A DNA stretch of 7,612 nucleotides, taken from positions 1 to 7,612 of the forward strand of contig CANKPO010000058.1 of NCBI GenBank assembly GCA_947484535.1, given 5' to 3'. This DNA is from Caulobacteraceae bacterium (lineage in GTDB: Bacteria; Pseudomonadota; Alphaproteobacteria; Caulobacterales; Caulobacteraceae). Shown one piece after another: positions 1 to 6,915 of this stretch. The position numbers and the translations under genes are program-made. Every line of letters starts with the position of its first letter. Position 1 is the stretch's first letter. The notes under the pieces are model-generated. The model worked only from the letters and a program-made list of their open reading frames with translations. It was not told the DNA's origin and did no database searches.

Positions 1-555
1 ACACAGATCCGGGCGGAATGTTTCGAAGACGGTCAGCGTTCAGCCCTTGTTCTGACCGAGCAAGCCGCAGCCGCCGCCCTGCAGACCATTGCCCACGCCA
101 CCCATGCGGCCCTTTCAACCTTGGTTCAGATCGCCCATGACCATCGGGTTGGATCGGCAGAACTGTCCCTTGCCTGCGCGAGGCAGATCGCAGATGCTGC
201 CCTCGAGCAGTTTCCAGACGCCCCCGCCCGTGCGGCGCTAGATGCGCTTGCAGGGGAGATCACGACCGGGCCACGCCTGACGGTTCGCGCCTCCGCCGAT
301 CTGGTCGAGCGGTTCCAAAGAACGCTCGATGAACAGGCCCAAGCCTTGGGCATGCCCGGACAGATTATCGTCAAGGCTGACCCCATGATGCCGCTTGCGG
401 CCTTCCATTTTGATTGGGGTGATGGCCGCGCCAGCTATGACCCCACAATCACGGCTGAGCGGGTCGCCCAAGCCCTACACAATGCCTTGATCGCTGAGGG
501 CCTGCATGCCGAAGCGGTCGATCCCCATGCCCTTCCACCCACGATCACCCCCTAA
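1..555 (+). CDS. flbE: FliH-like flagellar export ATPase regulator (FlbE type), 3' part of gene
   Basis: The reading frame is open from the first base, so the true start lies left of the window; the TTG at 121 is only an internal codon. 184 C-terminal residues are visible, ending in TAA. They are rich in Ala, Gln and Glu in the first half (helical), and near the end carry the pattern F-D-W-G-D-G-R-A (about 90 codons after position 121), which resembles the W-x-D-G motif of the FliH C-terminal domain. FliH binds and restrains the FliI ATPase and brings it to the C-ring and export gate. The name FlbE is the Caulobacter name for this protein and is chosen because the next genes are fliN (15 bases on) and flbD, as in the Caulobacter fliF operon. 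Family assignment rests on weak similarity plus context; FliH proteins diverge strongly in sequence. Confidence 0.8.
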   Translation, partial: TQIRAECFEDGQRSALVLTEQAAAAALQTIAHATHAALSTLVQIAHDHRVGSAELSLACARQIADAALEQFPDAPARAALDALAGEITTGPRLTVRASADLVERFQRTLDEQAQALGMPGQIIVKADPMMPLAAFHFDWGDGRASYDPTITAERVAQALHNALIAEGLHAEAVDPHALPPTITP

Positions 556-563
556 GAGAGAGG
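556..563 (+). promoter_or_regulatory. Ribosome binding site of fliN
   Basis: The purine run GAGAGAGG lies directly after the flbE stop codon and ends 7 bases before the fliN ATG at 571. It supports that start and translation from a shared transcript with the upstream gene. Confidence 0.6.
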
Positions 564-570
564 TCTGCCC

Positions 571-912
571 ATGGCCAGCGACACGCCCCTGACCCTCGAC
601 GAGTTCGATCCATCCGATCCCTTGGCATCGGAAATGCCCATGGATGGAGAGAGCAAATCCGCCAGCGACCTCTCAACGGTCTTTGACGTTCCCGTCAGCA
701 TCTCGGCCGTCATTGGCCGGGCCCAACTGTCCGTGGCTCAGCTCTTGAAGCTCGGCGCGGGCAGCATTTTGGAACTGGACCGCAAGGTCGGGGAAGCCAT
801 CGATATCTACGTCAATAACCGCCTCGTGGCCCGCGGAGAGATCGTCATCGTCGACGAGCGACTGGGCGTGACCATGACGGAAATCATTAAGGACGGTGAC
901 TCGCAGTCCTGA
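571..912 (+). CDS. fliN: Flagellar motor switch protein FliN
   Basis: A 113-residue protein, normal length for FliN. FliN is a subunit of the cytoplasmic C-ring; it takes part in rotor switching and, in studied systems, anchors FliH and so the export ATPase. Residues 1-34 are an acidic, probably unstructured N-terminal stretch. Residues about 36-108 form a SpoA (surface presentation of antigens/FliN) domain, with V-F-D-V-P-V at 37-42, L-x-L-x-x-G-S-I-L-E-L-D at 59-70 and the classic N-N-R-L-V-A-R-G-E-I at 82-91. The start is supported by a purine-rich ribosome site. It lies 15 bases after flbE and 28 bases before the preferred flbD start, so the three genes look like one operon. No odd features; the assignment is firm. 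Confidence 0.95.
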   Translation: MASDTPLTLDEFDPSDPLASEMPMDGESKSASDLSTVFDVPVSISAVIGRAQLSVAQLLKLGAGSILELDRKVGEAIDIYVNNRLVARGEIVIVDERLGVTMTEIIKDGDSQS

Positions 913-928
913 TCGGCTGCGCGTCATT

Positions 929-937
929 GAGGAGAAG
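929..937 (+). promoter_or_regulatory. Ribosome binding site that sets the flbD start at 941
   Basis: GAGGAGAAG, with the GGAG core at 931-934 ending 6 bases before ATG 941. No comparable site precedes the in-frame GTG at 896, which would make flbD overlap the end of fliN by 17 bases. Homology of the N-terminus (M-R-L-L-V-V-G) also favours 941. Confidence 0.7.
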
Positions 938-940
938 ATT

Positions 941-2344
941 ATGCGACTTCTAGTCGTCGGACGATTGAGCGGGCAGCTTTCCGCAGCGGTGCAGATGGCC
1001 ATGGCCACGGGCGCGAAGGTGGCGCATGTCGACACCTGCGCCAAGGCCACCCATGCCCTGCGCGCAGGACAGGGCGCTGACCTGTTGATGGTTGATTATG
1101 ACCTCGATATTGCCGCGCTCATCGCTGCCAATGAGGCCGAGCGCATTCACGTGCCTGTGGTGGCCTGCGGGATTGCCGCCGACCCCCGCCGCGCTGGTGA
1201 TGCTATTCGTGCGGGCGCGAAAGAGTTCATTCCTCTGCCGCCAGATGCTGAGTTGATCGCTGCGGTTCTGGCCGCCGTGGTGGCTGAAGACAGTGCCTTG
1301 GTCGCACGCGATCCTTCCATGACCGCCGTCATTGCCCTGGCCGATCAGGTCGCCGCGTCCGACGCCTCGATCCTAATCACCGGCGAAAGCGGCGTCGGTA
1401 AGGAGGTCATGGCCAAATATCTCCACCAAAAGTCAAAGCGTGCAGCCCGCCCCTATATCTCGGTCAACTGCGCGGCCATTCCGGAAAATCTGTTGGAATC
1501 TGAGCTGTTCGGTCACGAAAAAGGGGCCTTTACGGGGGCCATTGCCCGCCGGATCGGCAAGTTCGAAGAGGCAGACGGCGGCACCCTGCTGCTCGACGAA
1601 ATTTCCGAGATGGATACGCGCCTGCAGGCCAAGCTGCTGCGGGCCCTGCAGGAGCGCGAGATTGACCGGGTCGGCGGCACGCGCCCTGTGAAGGTCAATA
1701 TCCGCATTCTCGCCACCTCGAACCGCGACCTGGCTGAGGCCGTGAAGGCCGGTACCTTCCGCGAAGACCTGCTCTATCGCCTGAACGTGGTCAATCTGCG
1801 CCTCCCCGCCCTGCGTGAACGTCCCGCCGATATCTTGGCACTGGCAGACCATTTCATCAAAAAATACTCCGCCTCCAACGCCATACCCGAACGCCCCCTT
1901 TCAGAAGAGGCCCGTCGTCGGCTCCTGTCCCACCGTTGGCCGGGCAATGTGCGTGAGCTGGAAAATGCCATGCACCGCGCCGTCTTGCTCTCCACCGGTT
2001 CAGACATTGCCGAGCCTGCCATTCGCCTGCCCGATGGACAGCCCATGGCCGCCCGGGCCAGTGCCGATCCTGTGGCCCAGACCGCGAGCCGCGCGGCTCA
2101 AGCCGCCTCAGCGGCCATGTCGGCTGTCAATGCGGACGCCGCACGCGGCTTTGTCGGTCTCACGGTCGCCGAGGTCGAGCAGCATCTGATCATCGACACC
2201 TTGAACCACTGTTTCGGAAACCGGACCCATGCTGCCACGATCTTGGGCATCTCGATCCGGACCCTTCGCAACAAGCTGAAGGAATATTCCGAGGCCGGTG
2301 TTGCGGTACCAGCGCACCAAGGCACGGGAACCTCGGCGGCCTAA
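941..2344 (+). CDS. flbD: FlbD, sigma-54-dependent flagellar transcription activator
   Basis: 467 residues from ATG 941. FlbD is a bacterial enhancer-binding protein; in Caulobacter it activates late, sigma-54-dependent flagellar genes, represses fliF, and is governed by FliX. Residues 1-115 are a receiver-like domain keeping an Asp at the phosphoacceptor place (D52) but lacking the other catalytic residues. Residues about 125-365 are the AAA+ domain: Walker A G-E-S-G-V-G-K-E at 148-155, the sigma-54 contact loop G-A-F-T-G-A at 195-200, Walker B T-L-L-L-D-E at 215-220, the R-E-D-L-L-Y-R-L region at 274-281, and W-P-G-N-V-R-E-L at 333-340. An Ala-rich linker spans about 366-404, and a Fis-type helix-turn-helix about 408-449 (G-N-R-T-H-A-A-T-I-L-G-I-S-I-R-T-L-R-N-K-L). 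An in-frame GTG at 896 is a less likely start. Placement after fliN supports the name. FliX itself is not in the window. Confidence 0.94.
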   Translation: MRLLVVGRLSGQLSAAVQMAMATGAKVAHVDTCAKATHALRAGQGADLLMVDYDLDIAALIAANEAERIHVPVVACGIAADPRRAGDAIRAGAKEFIPLPPDAELIAAVLAAVVAEDSALVARDPSMTAVIALADQVAASDASILITGESGVGKEVMAKYLHQKSKRAARPYISVNCAAIPENLLESELFGHEKGAFTGAIARRIGKFEEADGGTLLLDEISEMDTRLQAKLLRALQEREIDRVGGTRPVKVNIRILATSNRDLAEAVKAGTFREDLLYRLNVVNLRLPALRERPADILALADHFIKKYSASNAIPERPLSEEARRRLLSHRWPGNVRELENAMHRAVLLSTGSDIAEPAIRLPDGQPMAARASADPVAQTASRAAQAASAAMSAVNADAARGFVGLTVAEVEQHLIIDTLNHCFGNRTHAATILGISIRTLRNKLKEYSEAGVAVPAHQGTGTSAA

Positions 2345-2384
2345 GGGCCGTCAAGCGACGGCGTTAACAGAGTTAGAGCGATTT

Positions 2385-2388
2385 AGGA
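2385..2388 (+). promoter_or_regulatory. Ribosome binding site of flhA
   Basis: AGGA lies 4 bases before ATG 2393, rather close but usable. The 48-base gap between flbD and flhA (2345-2392) holds no convincing terminator, so read-through from flbD is possible; a separate promoter would have to lie inside the end of flbD or in this gap, and I cannot identify one. Confidence 0.45.
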
Positions 2389-2392
2389 CAGA

Positions 2393-4489
2393 ATGGCCCA
2401 ACTGGATCTCAATACCCGCACGTCATCTGCCCCCACGGCCAAAGAGGTCTGGGGCTGGTTGAGCCGTGGTGATGTGATCATGGCCATCGGGGTTGTCGGG
2501 ATCATCGTCCTGCTGATCATCCCCGTTCCTCCCGTCCTGCTTGACCTGCTGTTGGCCATTTCGATCAGCAGCTCTGTCCTGATCTTGATGACGGCAATCC
2601 TGCTCAAGCGACCATTGGATTTCACGTCCTTTCCAACGGTTCTATTGGTCGCGACGCTCTATCGCTTGGCGCTCAATGTCGCCTCGACCCGCCTGATCCT
2701 CTCCCATGGTCATGAGGGCGTTCACGGCGCCGGTCAGGTAATCGCCGCCTTCGGGGCCTTGATGATGCAAGGCAACTTCATCATCGGCGTGATCGTCTTT
2801 GCCATCTTGGTCTTGGTCAACTTCATCGTCATTACCAAAGGTTCTGGCCGGATCGCCGAAGTCGCGGCCCGCTTCACCCTCGACGCCATGCCCGGCAAGC
2901 AGATGGCCATCGATGCCGACCTGTCGGCAGGCCTGATTGATGAGAATGTCGCCAAGAAGCGTCGCAAAGAGCTAGAGCAAGAATCCACCTTCTTCGGGGC
3001 CATGGACGGTGCGTCGAAATTTGTGCGCGGCGATGCGATCGCCGGTCTGGTTATCACCTTCATCAATATCATCGGCGGCATCCTGATCGGGGTTTTCCAG
3101 CACGACCTACCCGTCGGTGAGGCGGCCTCAACCTACACCATCATGACCATCGGTGATGGTCTGGTCAGCCAGATCCCCGCCCTGGTCATCTCACTCGCCG
3201 CCGGTTTCCTCGTGTCCAAAGCGGGCGTTGAAGGGGCGGCGGATATTGCGCTGGTCACCCAGCTGAGCATGAACCCAGTCAGCCTTGGCATGGTGTCGGC
3301 CGCGTCCGGTGTGATTGCACTGGTCCCCGGTATGCCGATCTTGCCCTTTGCGGCCATCTCTATCGGTGCGGGTATTTTGTCGTGGCGTCGCTCTCAGGAC
3401 TCGATGGAGCCTGAACGCGAAGAAGGGGTCGCGGCCGGACCGGTTGAGGACGAGGAAGAACCCATTGCCCGGTCCTTGGCCATAGATGATGTCAAGATTG
3501 AGCTGGGCTATGGCCTGCTGAACCTGATCAATGACCTCGAAGGGCGCCGCCTCACCGACCAGATCCGCGCCCTGCGCCGGACGCTAGCCTCCGAATTTGG
3601 CTTCGTCATGCCGTCAGTGCGTATTCTCGACAATATGCGCCTTCCCAATCAGGGCTATTCGATCCGCATCAAGGAGATGGAAGCGGGCGGCGGGGAGGTG
3701 CGGATTGGCTTCTTGATGGTTATGGATCCTCGCGGCGGTCAGGTCGATCTTCCCGGTGAACATGTGCTCGAACCCGCCTTCGGCCTGCCCGCAACGTGGG
3801 TGGACGAAGCCCTTCGCGAAGAGGCCACTTTCCGAGGCTACACCATCGTTGATCCGGCCACCGTCTTGACCACGCACCTGACCGAGATCCTCAAGGACAA
3901 TATGACGGATCTTCTGTCCTATTCCGAAGTCCAGAAGCTGTTGAAGGACCTGCCGGGCGAGCAAAAGAAGCTGGTCGACGACCTGATCCCGAGCGTGGTT
4001 AGCGCCACCACCGTTCAGCGCGTTCTGCAGGCTCTGCTCAAGGAGCGGGTCTCGATCCGCGATCTGCCGACCATCCTTGAAGGCATCGGCGAGGCCGCGC
4101 CCCACAATAGCTCGGTCGTTCTGTTGGTCGAACAGGTCCGAGCGCGTCTGGCCAAACAGCTGTGCTGGCAGCACAAGGGCGACGATGGAGCCTTGCCGAT
4201 CATCACCCTGTCGCCAGAATGGGAACATGCCTTCGCCGACGCTCTGGTTGGTCCGGCCGATGACAAGCAACTGGCCTTGGCCCCCTCGAAGCTGCAAGAT
4301 TTCATCCGCCTGGTTCGGGAGAATTTCGAACGGGCGGCGCTCAATGGTGACGCAGCCGTCCTGCTCACCGGCCCCACCATCCGGCCCTATGTTCGCTCCA
4401 TTATCGAGCGCTTCCGCGGTCAGACCGTGGTGCTGTCACAAAACGAAGTGCATCACCGCGCTAGGTTGAAATCTGTTGGCCAGATCTAG
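2393..4489 (+). CDS. flhA: FlhA, flagellar type III export gate membrane protein
   Basis: 698 residues, the usual FlhA length. FlhA is the large inner-membrane subunit of the flagellar export gate; its cytoplasmic domain docks chaperone-substrate complexes and works with the FliH-FliI-FliJ complex. Residues 1-330 are membrane-rich, with hydrophobic runs near 28-70, 80-100, 113-147, 214-235, 250-275 and 295-330, compatible with the family's eight helices. The FHIPEP signature region is at about 152-177 (G-R-I-A-E-V-A-A-R-F-T-L-D-A-M-P-G-K-Q), followed by the conserved cytoplasmic loop F-F-G-A-M-D-G-A-S-K-F-V-R-G-D-A at 200-215. An acidic linker lies around 337-360, and the cytoplasmic domain (about 365-698) includes G-Y-G-L-L at 372-376, L-P-G-E-H-V-L-E-P-A-F-G-L-P-A at 453-467, and L-S-Y-S-E-V-Q-K-L-L at 508-517. 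In Caulobacter the gene was called flbF. Complete, with no frameshift seen. Confidence 0.97.
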   Translation: MAQLDLNTRTSSAPTAKEVWGWLSRGDVIMAIGVVGIIVLLIIPVPPVLLDLLLAISISSSVLILMTAILLKRPLDFTSFPTVLLVATLYRLALNVASTRLILSHGHEGVHGAGQVIAAFGALMMQGNFIIGVIVFAILVLVNFIVITKGSGRIAEVAARFTLDAMPGKQMAIDADLSAGLIDENVAKKRRKELEQESTFFGAMDGASKFVRGDAIAGLVITFINIIGGILIGVFQHDLPVGEAASTYTIMTIGDGLVSQIPALVISLAAGFLVSKAGVEGAADIALVTQLSMNPVSLGMVSAASGVIALVPGMPILPFAAISIGAGILSWRRSQDSMEPEREEGVAAGPVEDEEEPIARSLAIDDVKIELGYGLLNLINDLEGRRLTDQIRALRRTLASEFGFVMPSVRILDNMRLPNQGYSIRIKEMEAGGGEVRIGFLMVMDPRGGQVDLPGEHVLEPAFGLPATWVDEALREEATFRGYTIVDPATVLTTHLTEILKDNMTDLLSYSEVQKLLKDLPGEQKKLVDDLIPSVVSATTVQRVLQALLKERVSIRDLPTILEGIGEAAPHNSSVVLLVEQVRARLAKQLCWQHKGDDGALPIITLSPEWEHAFADALVGPADDKQLALAPSKLQDFIRLVRENFERAALNGDAAVLLTGPTIRPYVRSIIERFRGQTVVLSQNEVHHRARLKSVGQI

Positions 4490-4571
4490 CGCCATCCTTA
4501 ACGTTGCGAACGGCCTCTGTGCCTGATAGCGAAGAACCGGCGGGAAATGACCGCCAGATCCTGGACTGACC

Positions 4572-4925
4572 ATGCGCGCGCCGATCACAACCAAGTCGAC
4601 CAGTCTGAAATCCTTGATTTGGAACATGCTGACCTTCGAGAAGCTGCTGACCCGTGAGGTTGTGCATCTGATCTATTGGGCTGGGCTTGGATTGCTGGCC
4701 CTGATGGCCTTCGCCATCGTTGGCGGTGCGGTTGGACTAGCCTTGCGTGACGGCACAATCGCCGGTCTGCTCATTGCCTTGCCGGTTCTGGTCGGTGGAT
4801 TTTTGGTGGTCGGGGCCTTGATCCTGCTCTGGCGGGCCGCCTGCGAGTTCTATTTGGCGGTCTTCCGGATCAGCGACGATCTGCACGCCATGCGCCAAGC
4901 CAGCACCCCAGCCGATCAGGACTAA
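4572..4925 (+). CDS. Small DUF4282-like inner-membrane protein
   Basis: 117 residues with two hydrophobic segments, about 35-53 (L-I-Y-W-A-G-L-G-L-L-A-L-M-A-F) and 63-91 (G-L-L-I-A-L-P-V-L-V-G-G-F-L-V-V). After the second comes R-A-A-C-E-F-Y-L-A-V-F-R-I-S-D-D-L near 91-107. The layout 'L-T-F-x-x-L-L-T-x-x-V-x-x-L-I-Y-W', two membrane spans, then 'C-E-x-x-x-x-x-F-R-I-x-x-x-L' matches what I know of DUF4282, small membrane proteins of unknown function. The start is uncertain: ATG 4572 or ATG 4626 (99 residues), neither with a strong ribosome site. The W-N-M-L-T-F stretch spanning 4626 looks part of the family pattern, mildly favouring 4572. It lies 82 bases after flhA on the same strand and converges on fliJ with 4 bases between stops. 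No function can be assigned; a flagellar role is not shown. Confidence 0.75.
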   Translation: MRAPITTKSTSLKSLIWNMLTFEKLLTREVVHLIYWAGLGLLALMAFAIVGGAVGLALRDGTIAGLLIALPVLVGGFLVVGALILLWRAACEFYLAVFRISDDLHAMRQASTPADQD

Positions 4926-4929
4926 TCTC

Positions 4930-5349
4930 TTATCCCGGTCCTTGGCGGGGGCGCCTTAGCCCCAACTCATCGAGCGCCGCCGTCTCACGTTGCTGTTCCA
5001 GCTTGGCAGCCTTGACCTTCTGCGCTTCGGCCACGTGCTCATAGCGTTTGAGATCTTCAAAGGCGACACTCAACGCATCGCGAGCGCCCGCCTCTTCCAC
5101 CAGCAGGGCATCGACGGTCAGTTGAATCTCAGCCTTGCGCATCCGCACAGCATGGGTGAAGCCAAGCTGCATAAAGCCTGCCTCGACGTCGGCCTTAGCA
5201 TGACGGGCTTCGGCTTCGGATTCCGCCTCTAACATCACGATGCGCATTTCAGCGTCGACCCGGCGCCCGACAATCTCAGCCAGCCGCTTTTGCAGGGTCT
5301 GCACCTCATAGTCCGAGATGCGGATCAAAGACTGGACCCACCGGCTCAT
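4930..5349 (-). CDS. fliJ: FliJ, flagellar export apparatus coiled-coil protein
   Basis: 139 residues, normal FliJ length. FliJ is the central stalk-like subunit of the FliH-FliI-FliJ complex; it contacts FliI and the FlhA linker and aids export of chaperone-bound substrates. The sequence is almost wholly helical and charged, with few prolines before the C-terminal tail, and with repeated E/A/R/K patterns typical of a two-helix coiled coil (for example [12 protein letters not shown] near 41-52 and [15 protein letters not shown] near 106-120). FliJ proteins are poorly conserved, so the call rests mainly on length, coiled-coil character and its position right after fliI. Its ATG overlaps the fliI stop by 4 bases (ATGA at 5346-5349), implying translational coupling. 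Confidence 0.85.
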   Translation of the reverse strand: MSRWVQSLIRISDYEVQTLQKRLAEIVGRRVDAEMRIVMLEAESEAEARHAKADVEAGFMQLGFTHAVRMRKAEIQLTVDALLVEEAGARDALSVAFEDLKRYEHVAEAQKVKAAKLEQQRETAALDELGLRRPRQGPG

Positions 5350-6683
5350 GCGCTATCCTGATTAAGGATGTCGGCGAGCGAGGAGAAGCACTCATCCAGC
5401 GACGTCGCCTCGTCCTTATCCTGACCCAAAAACTGTTCAAGCGCGGGATTCAGACGGATGGCGCGGTCGATCTGAGGATCCGTGCCCATGCGATAGGCCC
5501 CAATGCGGATCAGTTCTTCCATATTGGAATAGGCCGACAGGGTTTGGCGGGCATTGGACACGATCTCACGCTCATAGGGCCGCTGACAGCCGGGCATGGT
5601 TCGCGAGATGGACTTCAGGACATTGATGGCTGGGAAACGTCCGCGTTCGGCAATGGCCCGCTCCATAACGATGTGACCGTCCAAAATACCGCGCACAGCA
5701 TCGGCGATAGGCTCATTGTGATCGTCGCCATCGACCAGCACCGTAAAGAGACCGGTGATCGGTCCGCCCTCAGAGCCATCTGGCCGCACGGGCCCCGGTC
5801 CCGCCCGCTCAAGCAGCTTGGGCAATTCGGTAAAGACGGTCGGCGTATAGCCCTTGGTCGTCGGTGGCTCACCGGCGGCGAGGCCGATCTCGCGCTGGGC
5901 CATGGCAAAGCGGGTGACGGAGTCCATCAGGCACAGGACCTCCTGATCCTGATCGCGGAAGAACTCGGCCACGGCCATGGTCATATAGGCCGCTTGGCGA
6001 CGCTTTAGAGCAGGCTCATCCGATGTGGCGACCACCACCACAGCGCGCGCGAGACCGGCTTCCCCGAGGGTCTCTTCGATAAATTCCCGGACCTCGCGGC
6101 CCCGTTCGCCGATCAGGCCGACAACCACCACATCGCAGGTCGCCTCACGCGCCAGCATCGACAGCAGCACAGACTTGCCAACGCCCGATCCGGCAAAGAC
6201 GCCAAGCCTCTGGCCCCGGCAGCAGGTGGTGAAGACGTTCATGGACCGGACGCCCAGATCGAGCCGCTCGCCGACCCGGCCGCGCGCATGGGCTGGCGGC
6301 GGCGCGGCCCTCAGAGGATAGGGCACCTGACCCTGCGGCAAAGGCCCCTTGCCATCAATCGGCTCGCCGAAGGCATCAATGATCCGCCCGCGCCACGCCA
6401 GGGTGGGCCTTATTGCGGCACCTTCCGACAGGATGCGGATCTCAGCCCCCGGCGCGACGCCCTCGACCGGACCAAAGGGCATCAAAAGCGCCCTCGCCTC
6501 GCGAAAACCAACCACTTCAGCGGCTAAGGGAACATCGCGAAGGCGGGTAATCTCGACCCGTGCACCGACGGCCAGACGGGTCAGCCCGCCCTTGGCCTCA
6601 ATCAGCAAGCCATTGACCGCCGCCACGCGCCCAAAGACCACCAGCGGGTCTATGCGCTCGACAGCTGCCACAAGGTTGCGCAC
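5346..6683 (-). CDS. fliI: FliI, flagellum-specific export ATPase
   Basis: 445 residues, normal FliI length. FliI is the hexameric ATPase, related to the F1 beta subunit, that prepares substrates for the flagellar export gate. Residues about 10-90 are the small N-terminal beta-barrel domain. The catalytic domain has Walker A G-S-G-V-G-K-S at 165-171, G-E-R-G-R-E-V at 192-198 with the catalytic Glu region, a Walker B strand ending in Asp at 248-254 (E-V-L-C-L-M-D) followed by S-V-T-R-F-A-M-A, and the ATP synthase alpha/beta signature [10 protein letters not shown] at 351-360. The C-terminal helical domain follows. The start is GTG at 6683 with AGAGGA 7 bases upstream; the next residues R-N-L-V-A-A-V-E-R look like a normal FliI N-terminus. 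First gene of a fliI-fliJ pair, divergent from ctrA. Confidence 0.96.
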   Translation of the reverse strand: MRNLVAAVERIDPLVVFGRVAAVNGLLIEAKGGLTRLAVGARVEITRLRDVPLAAEVVGFREARALLMPFGPVEGVAPGAEIRILSEGAAIRPTLAWRGRIIDAFGEPIDGKGPLPQGQVPYPLRAAPPPAHARGRVGERLDLGVRSMNVFTTCCRGQRLGVFAGSGVGKSVLLSMLAREATCDVVVVGLIGERGREVREFIEETLGEAGLARAVVVVATSDEPALKRRQAAYMTMAVAEFFRDQDQEVLCLMDSVTRFAMAQREIGLAAGEPPTTKGYTPTVFTELPKLLERAGPGPVRPDGSEGGPITGLFTVLVDGDDHNEPIADAVRGILDGHIVMERAIAERGRFPAINVLKSISRTMPGCQRPYEREIVSNARQTLSAYSNMEELIRIGAYRMGTDPQIDRAIRLNPALEQFLGQDKDEATSLDECFSSLADILNQDSA

Positions 6684-6690
6684 TTTATGG

Positions 6691-6696
6691 TCCTCT
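6691..6696 (-). promoter_or_regulatory. Ribosome binding site that supports the GTG start of fliI
   Basis: Read on the minus strand this is AGAGGA, ending 7 bases before GTG at 6683-6681. Upstream of this there is no in-frame ATG with a comparable site, so the GTG start is preferred. Confidence 0.6.
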
Positions 6697-6773
6697 AAAA
6701 TTTAACGACAAAAAAATTTTATCGTCAGTTTGATTTTCGACCCTTGACCTTAAAGGGGAGTGAACACCAGCCC

Positions 6774-6801
6774 ATTAGAAACGAAAAGTCTGTGATTCCA
6801 A
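6774..6801 (-). promoter_or_regulatory. Candidate fliIJ promoter (-35/-10)
   Basis: On the minus strand, TTGGAA (6801-6796; 4 of 6 to TTGACA) and TCTAAT (6779-6774; 5 of 6 to TATAAT) are separated by 16 bases. The predicted transcript would start near 6767 and give a leader of roughly 84 bases before the fliI GTG. An exact CtrA half-site, also reading toward fliI, sits 8 bases upstream of the -35 element, and a GANTC site overlaps that element. The elements are short and could be chance, but their arrangement with the CtrA site is sensible. Confidence 0.35.
6794..6798. promoter_or_regulatory. GANTC (CcrM methylation) site in the fliI/ctrA control region
   Basis: GATTC is the only GANTC in the 297-base region. 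CcrM methylates GANTC in Alphaproteobacteria, and in Caulobacter the ctrA P1 promoter is tuned by methylation of such a site together with GcrA. Here the site overlaps the -35 of the candidate fliI promoter and lies about 28 bases upstream of a possible -35 of ctrA. About one GANTC is expected by chance in a stretch this long, so presence alone is weak evidence. Confidence 0.4.
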
Positions 6802-6809
6802 TAAATAAA

Positions 6810-6817
6810 ATGGTTAA
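6810..6817 (-). promoter_or_regulatory. CtrA half-site (exact TTAACCAT), fliI-facing
   Basis: ATGGTTAA on the plus strand, TTAACCAT on the minus strand, an exact match to the CtrA half-site known from Caulobacter. Just upstream of the candidate fliI -35 element, the place expected for an activator. No second TTAA at the 7-base spacing of a full CtrA box was found. Confidence 0.5.
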
Positions 6818-6825
6818 CGCAGCCC

Positions 6826-6855
6826 TTGCGCGGGCTTTGCAAATCACCCTAGAAC
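6826..6855 (+). promoter_or_regulatory. Candidate distal ctrA promoter (P1-like)
   Basis: TTGCGC (6826-6831), 18 bases, then TAGAAC (6850-6855). The longer string CCTAGAAC at 6848-6855 matches 7 of 8 positions of GCTANAWC, the housekeeping -10 pattern I recall for Caulobacter. Transcription would start near 6862, about 120 bases before ctrA, with the CtrA near-match at 6877 just downstream where binding would repress. The -35 match is poor. Confidence 0.3.
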
Positions 6856-6876
6856 GAAATGGCCGGTCAATCAAAG

Positions 6877-6884
6877 TTAACCAA
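6877..6884 (+). promoter_or_regulatory. CtrA half-site near match (TTAACCAA)
   Basis: TTAACCAA matches 7 of 8 bases of TTAACCAT, in opposite orientation to the two exact sites. The TTAA expected 7 bases further on reads TAAG, so this is not a full box. It lies just downstream of the candidate distal ctrA promoter. Confidence 0.35.
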
Positions 6885-6907
6885 GTGTAAGTGAATGGCA
6901 GGCAAAT

Positions 6908-6915
6908 ATGGTTAA
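6908..6915 (-). promoter_or_regulatory. CtrA half-site (exact TTAACCAT), ctrA-proximal
   Basis: ATGGTTAA on the plus strand, the same 8-mer and orientation as at 6810-6817, 98 bases further on. It overlaps the -35 of a candidate proximal ctrA promoter. Two exact copies of an 8-mer in fewer than 300 bases are unlikely by chance even allowing for the A+T-rich composition. Confidence 0.5.

Noticed and set aside
896..940. GTG at 896 as the start of flbD, adding 15 residues
   Set aside because: It lies inside fliN and lacks a ribosome site. ATG 941 has a strong GAGGAG site and gives the expected N-terminus.
2361..2380. Possible CtrA box before flhA around GTTAACAG
   Set aside because: TTAA at 2364-2367 is present, but 7 bases on the sequence reads AGAG, and the half-site matches TTAACCAT poorly. 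Not enough to call.
3614..4297. A 227-codon open frame on the minus strand inside flhA
   Set aside because: It is fully antisense to a complete, well-conserved flhA cytoplasmic domain. Its product matches nothing I recognise; such long antisense frames are common in G+C-rich genes.
4495..4512. Possible CtrA box after flhA at TTAACGTTGCG
   Set aside because: The second half at the required spacing reads AACG, and the half-site fits only in its TTAAC core.
4539..4555. Hairpin GGCGG/CCGCC with a 7-base loop between flhA and the small membrane gene
   Set aside because: Only 5 pairs and no following T tract, so it is not supported as a terminator.
5544..6008. A 154-codon open frame on the plus strand inside fliI
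   Set aside because: Antisense shadow of the FliI catalytic domain, with no supporting ribosome site or family motif.
6896..6911. TGGCAG as the -24 element of a sigma-54 promoter before ctrA
   Set aside because: At the required spacing the -12 element reads TG rather than GC, so the pair does not fit the sigma-54 pattern.
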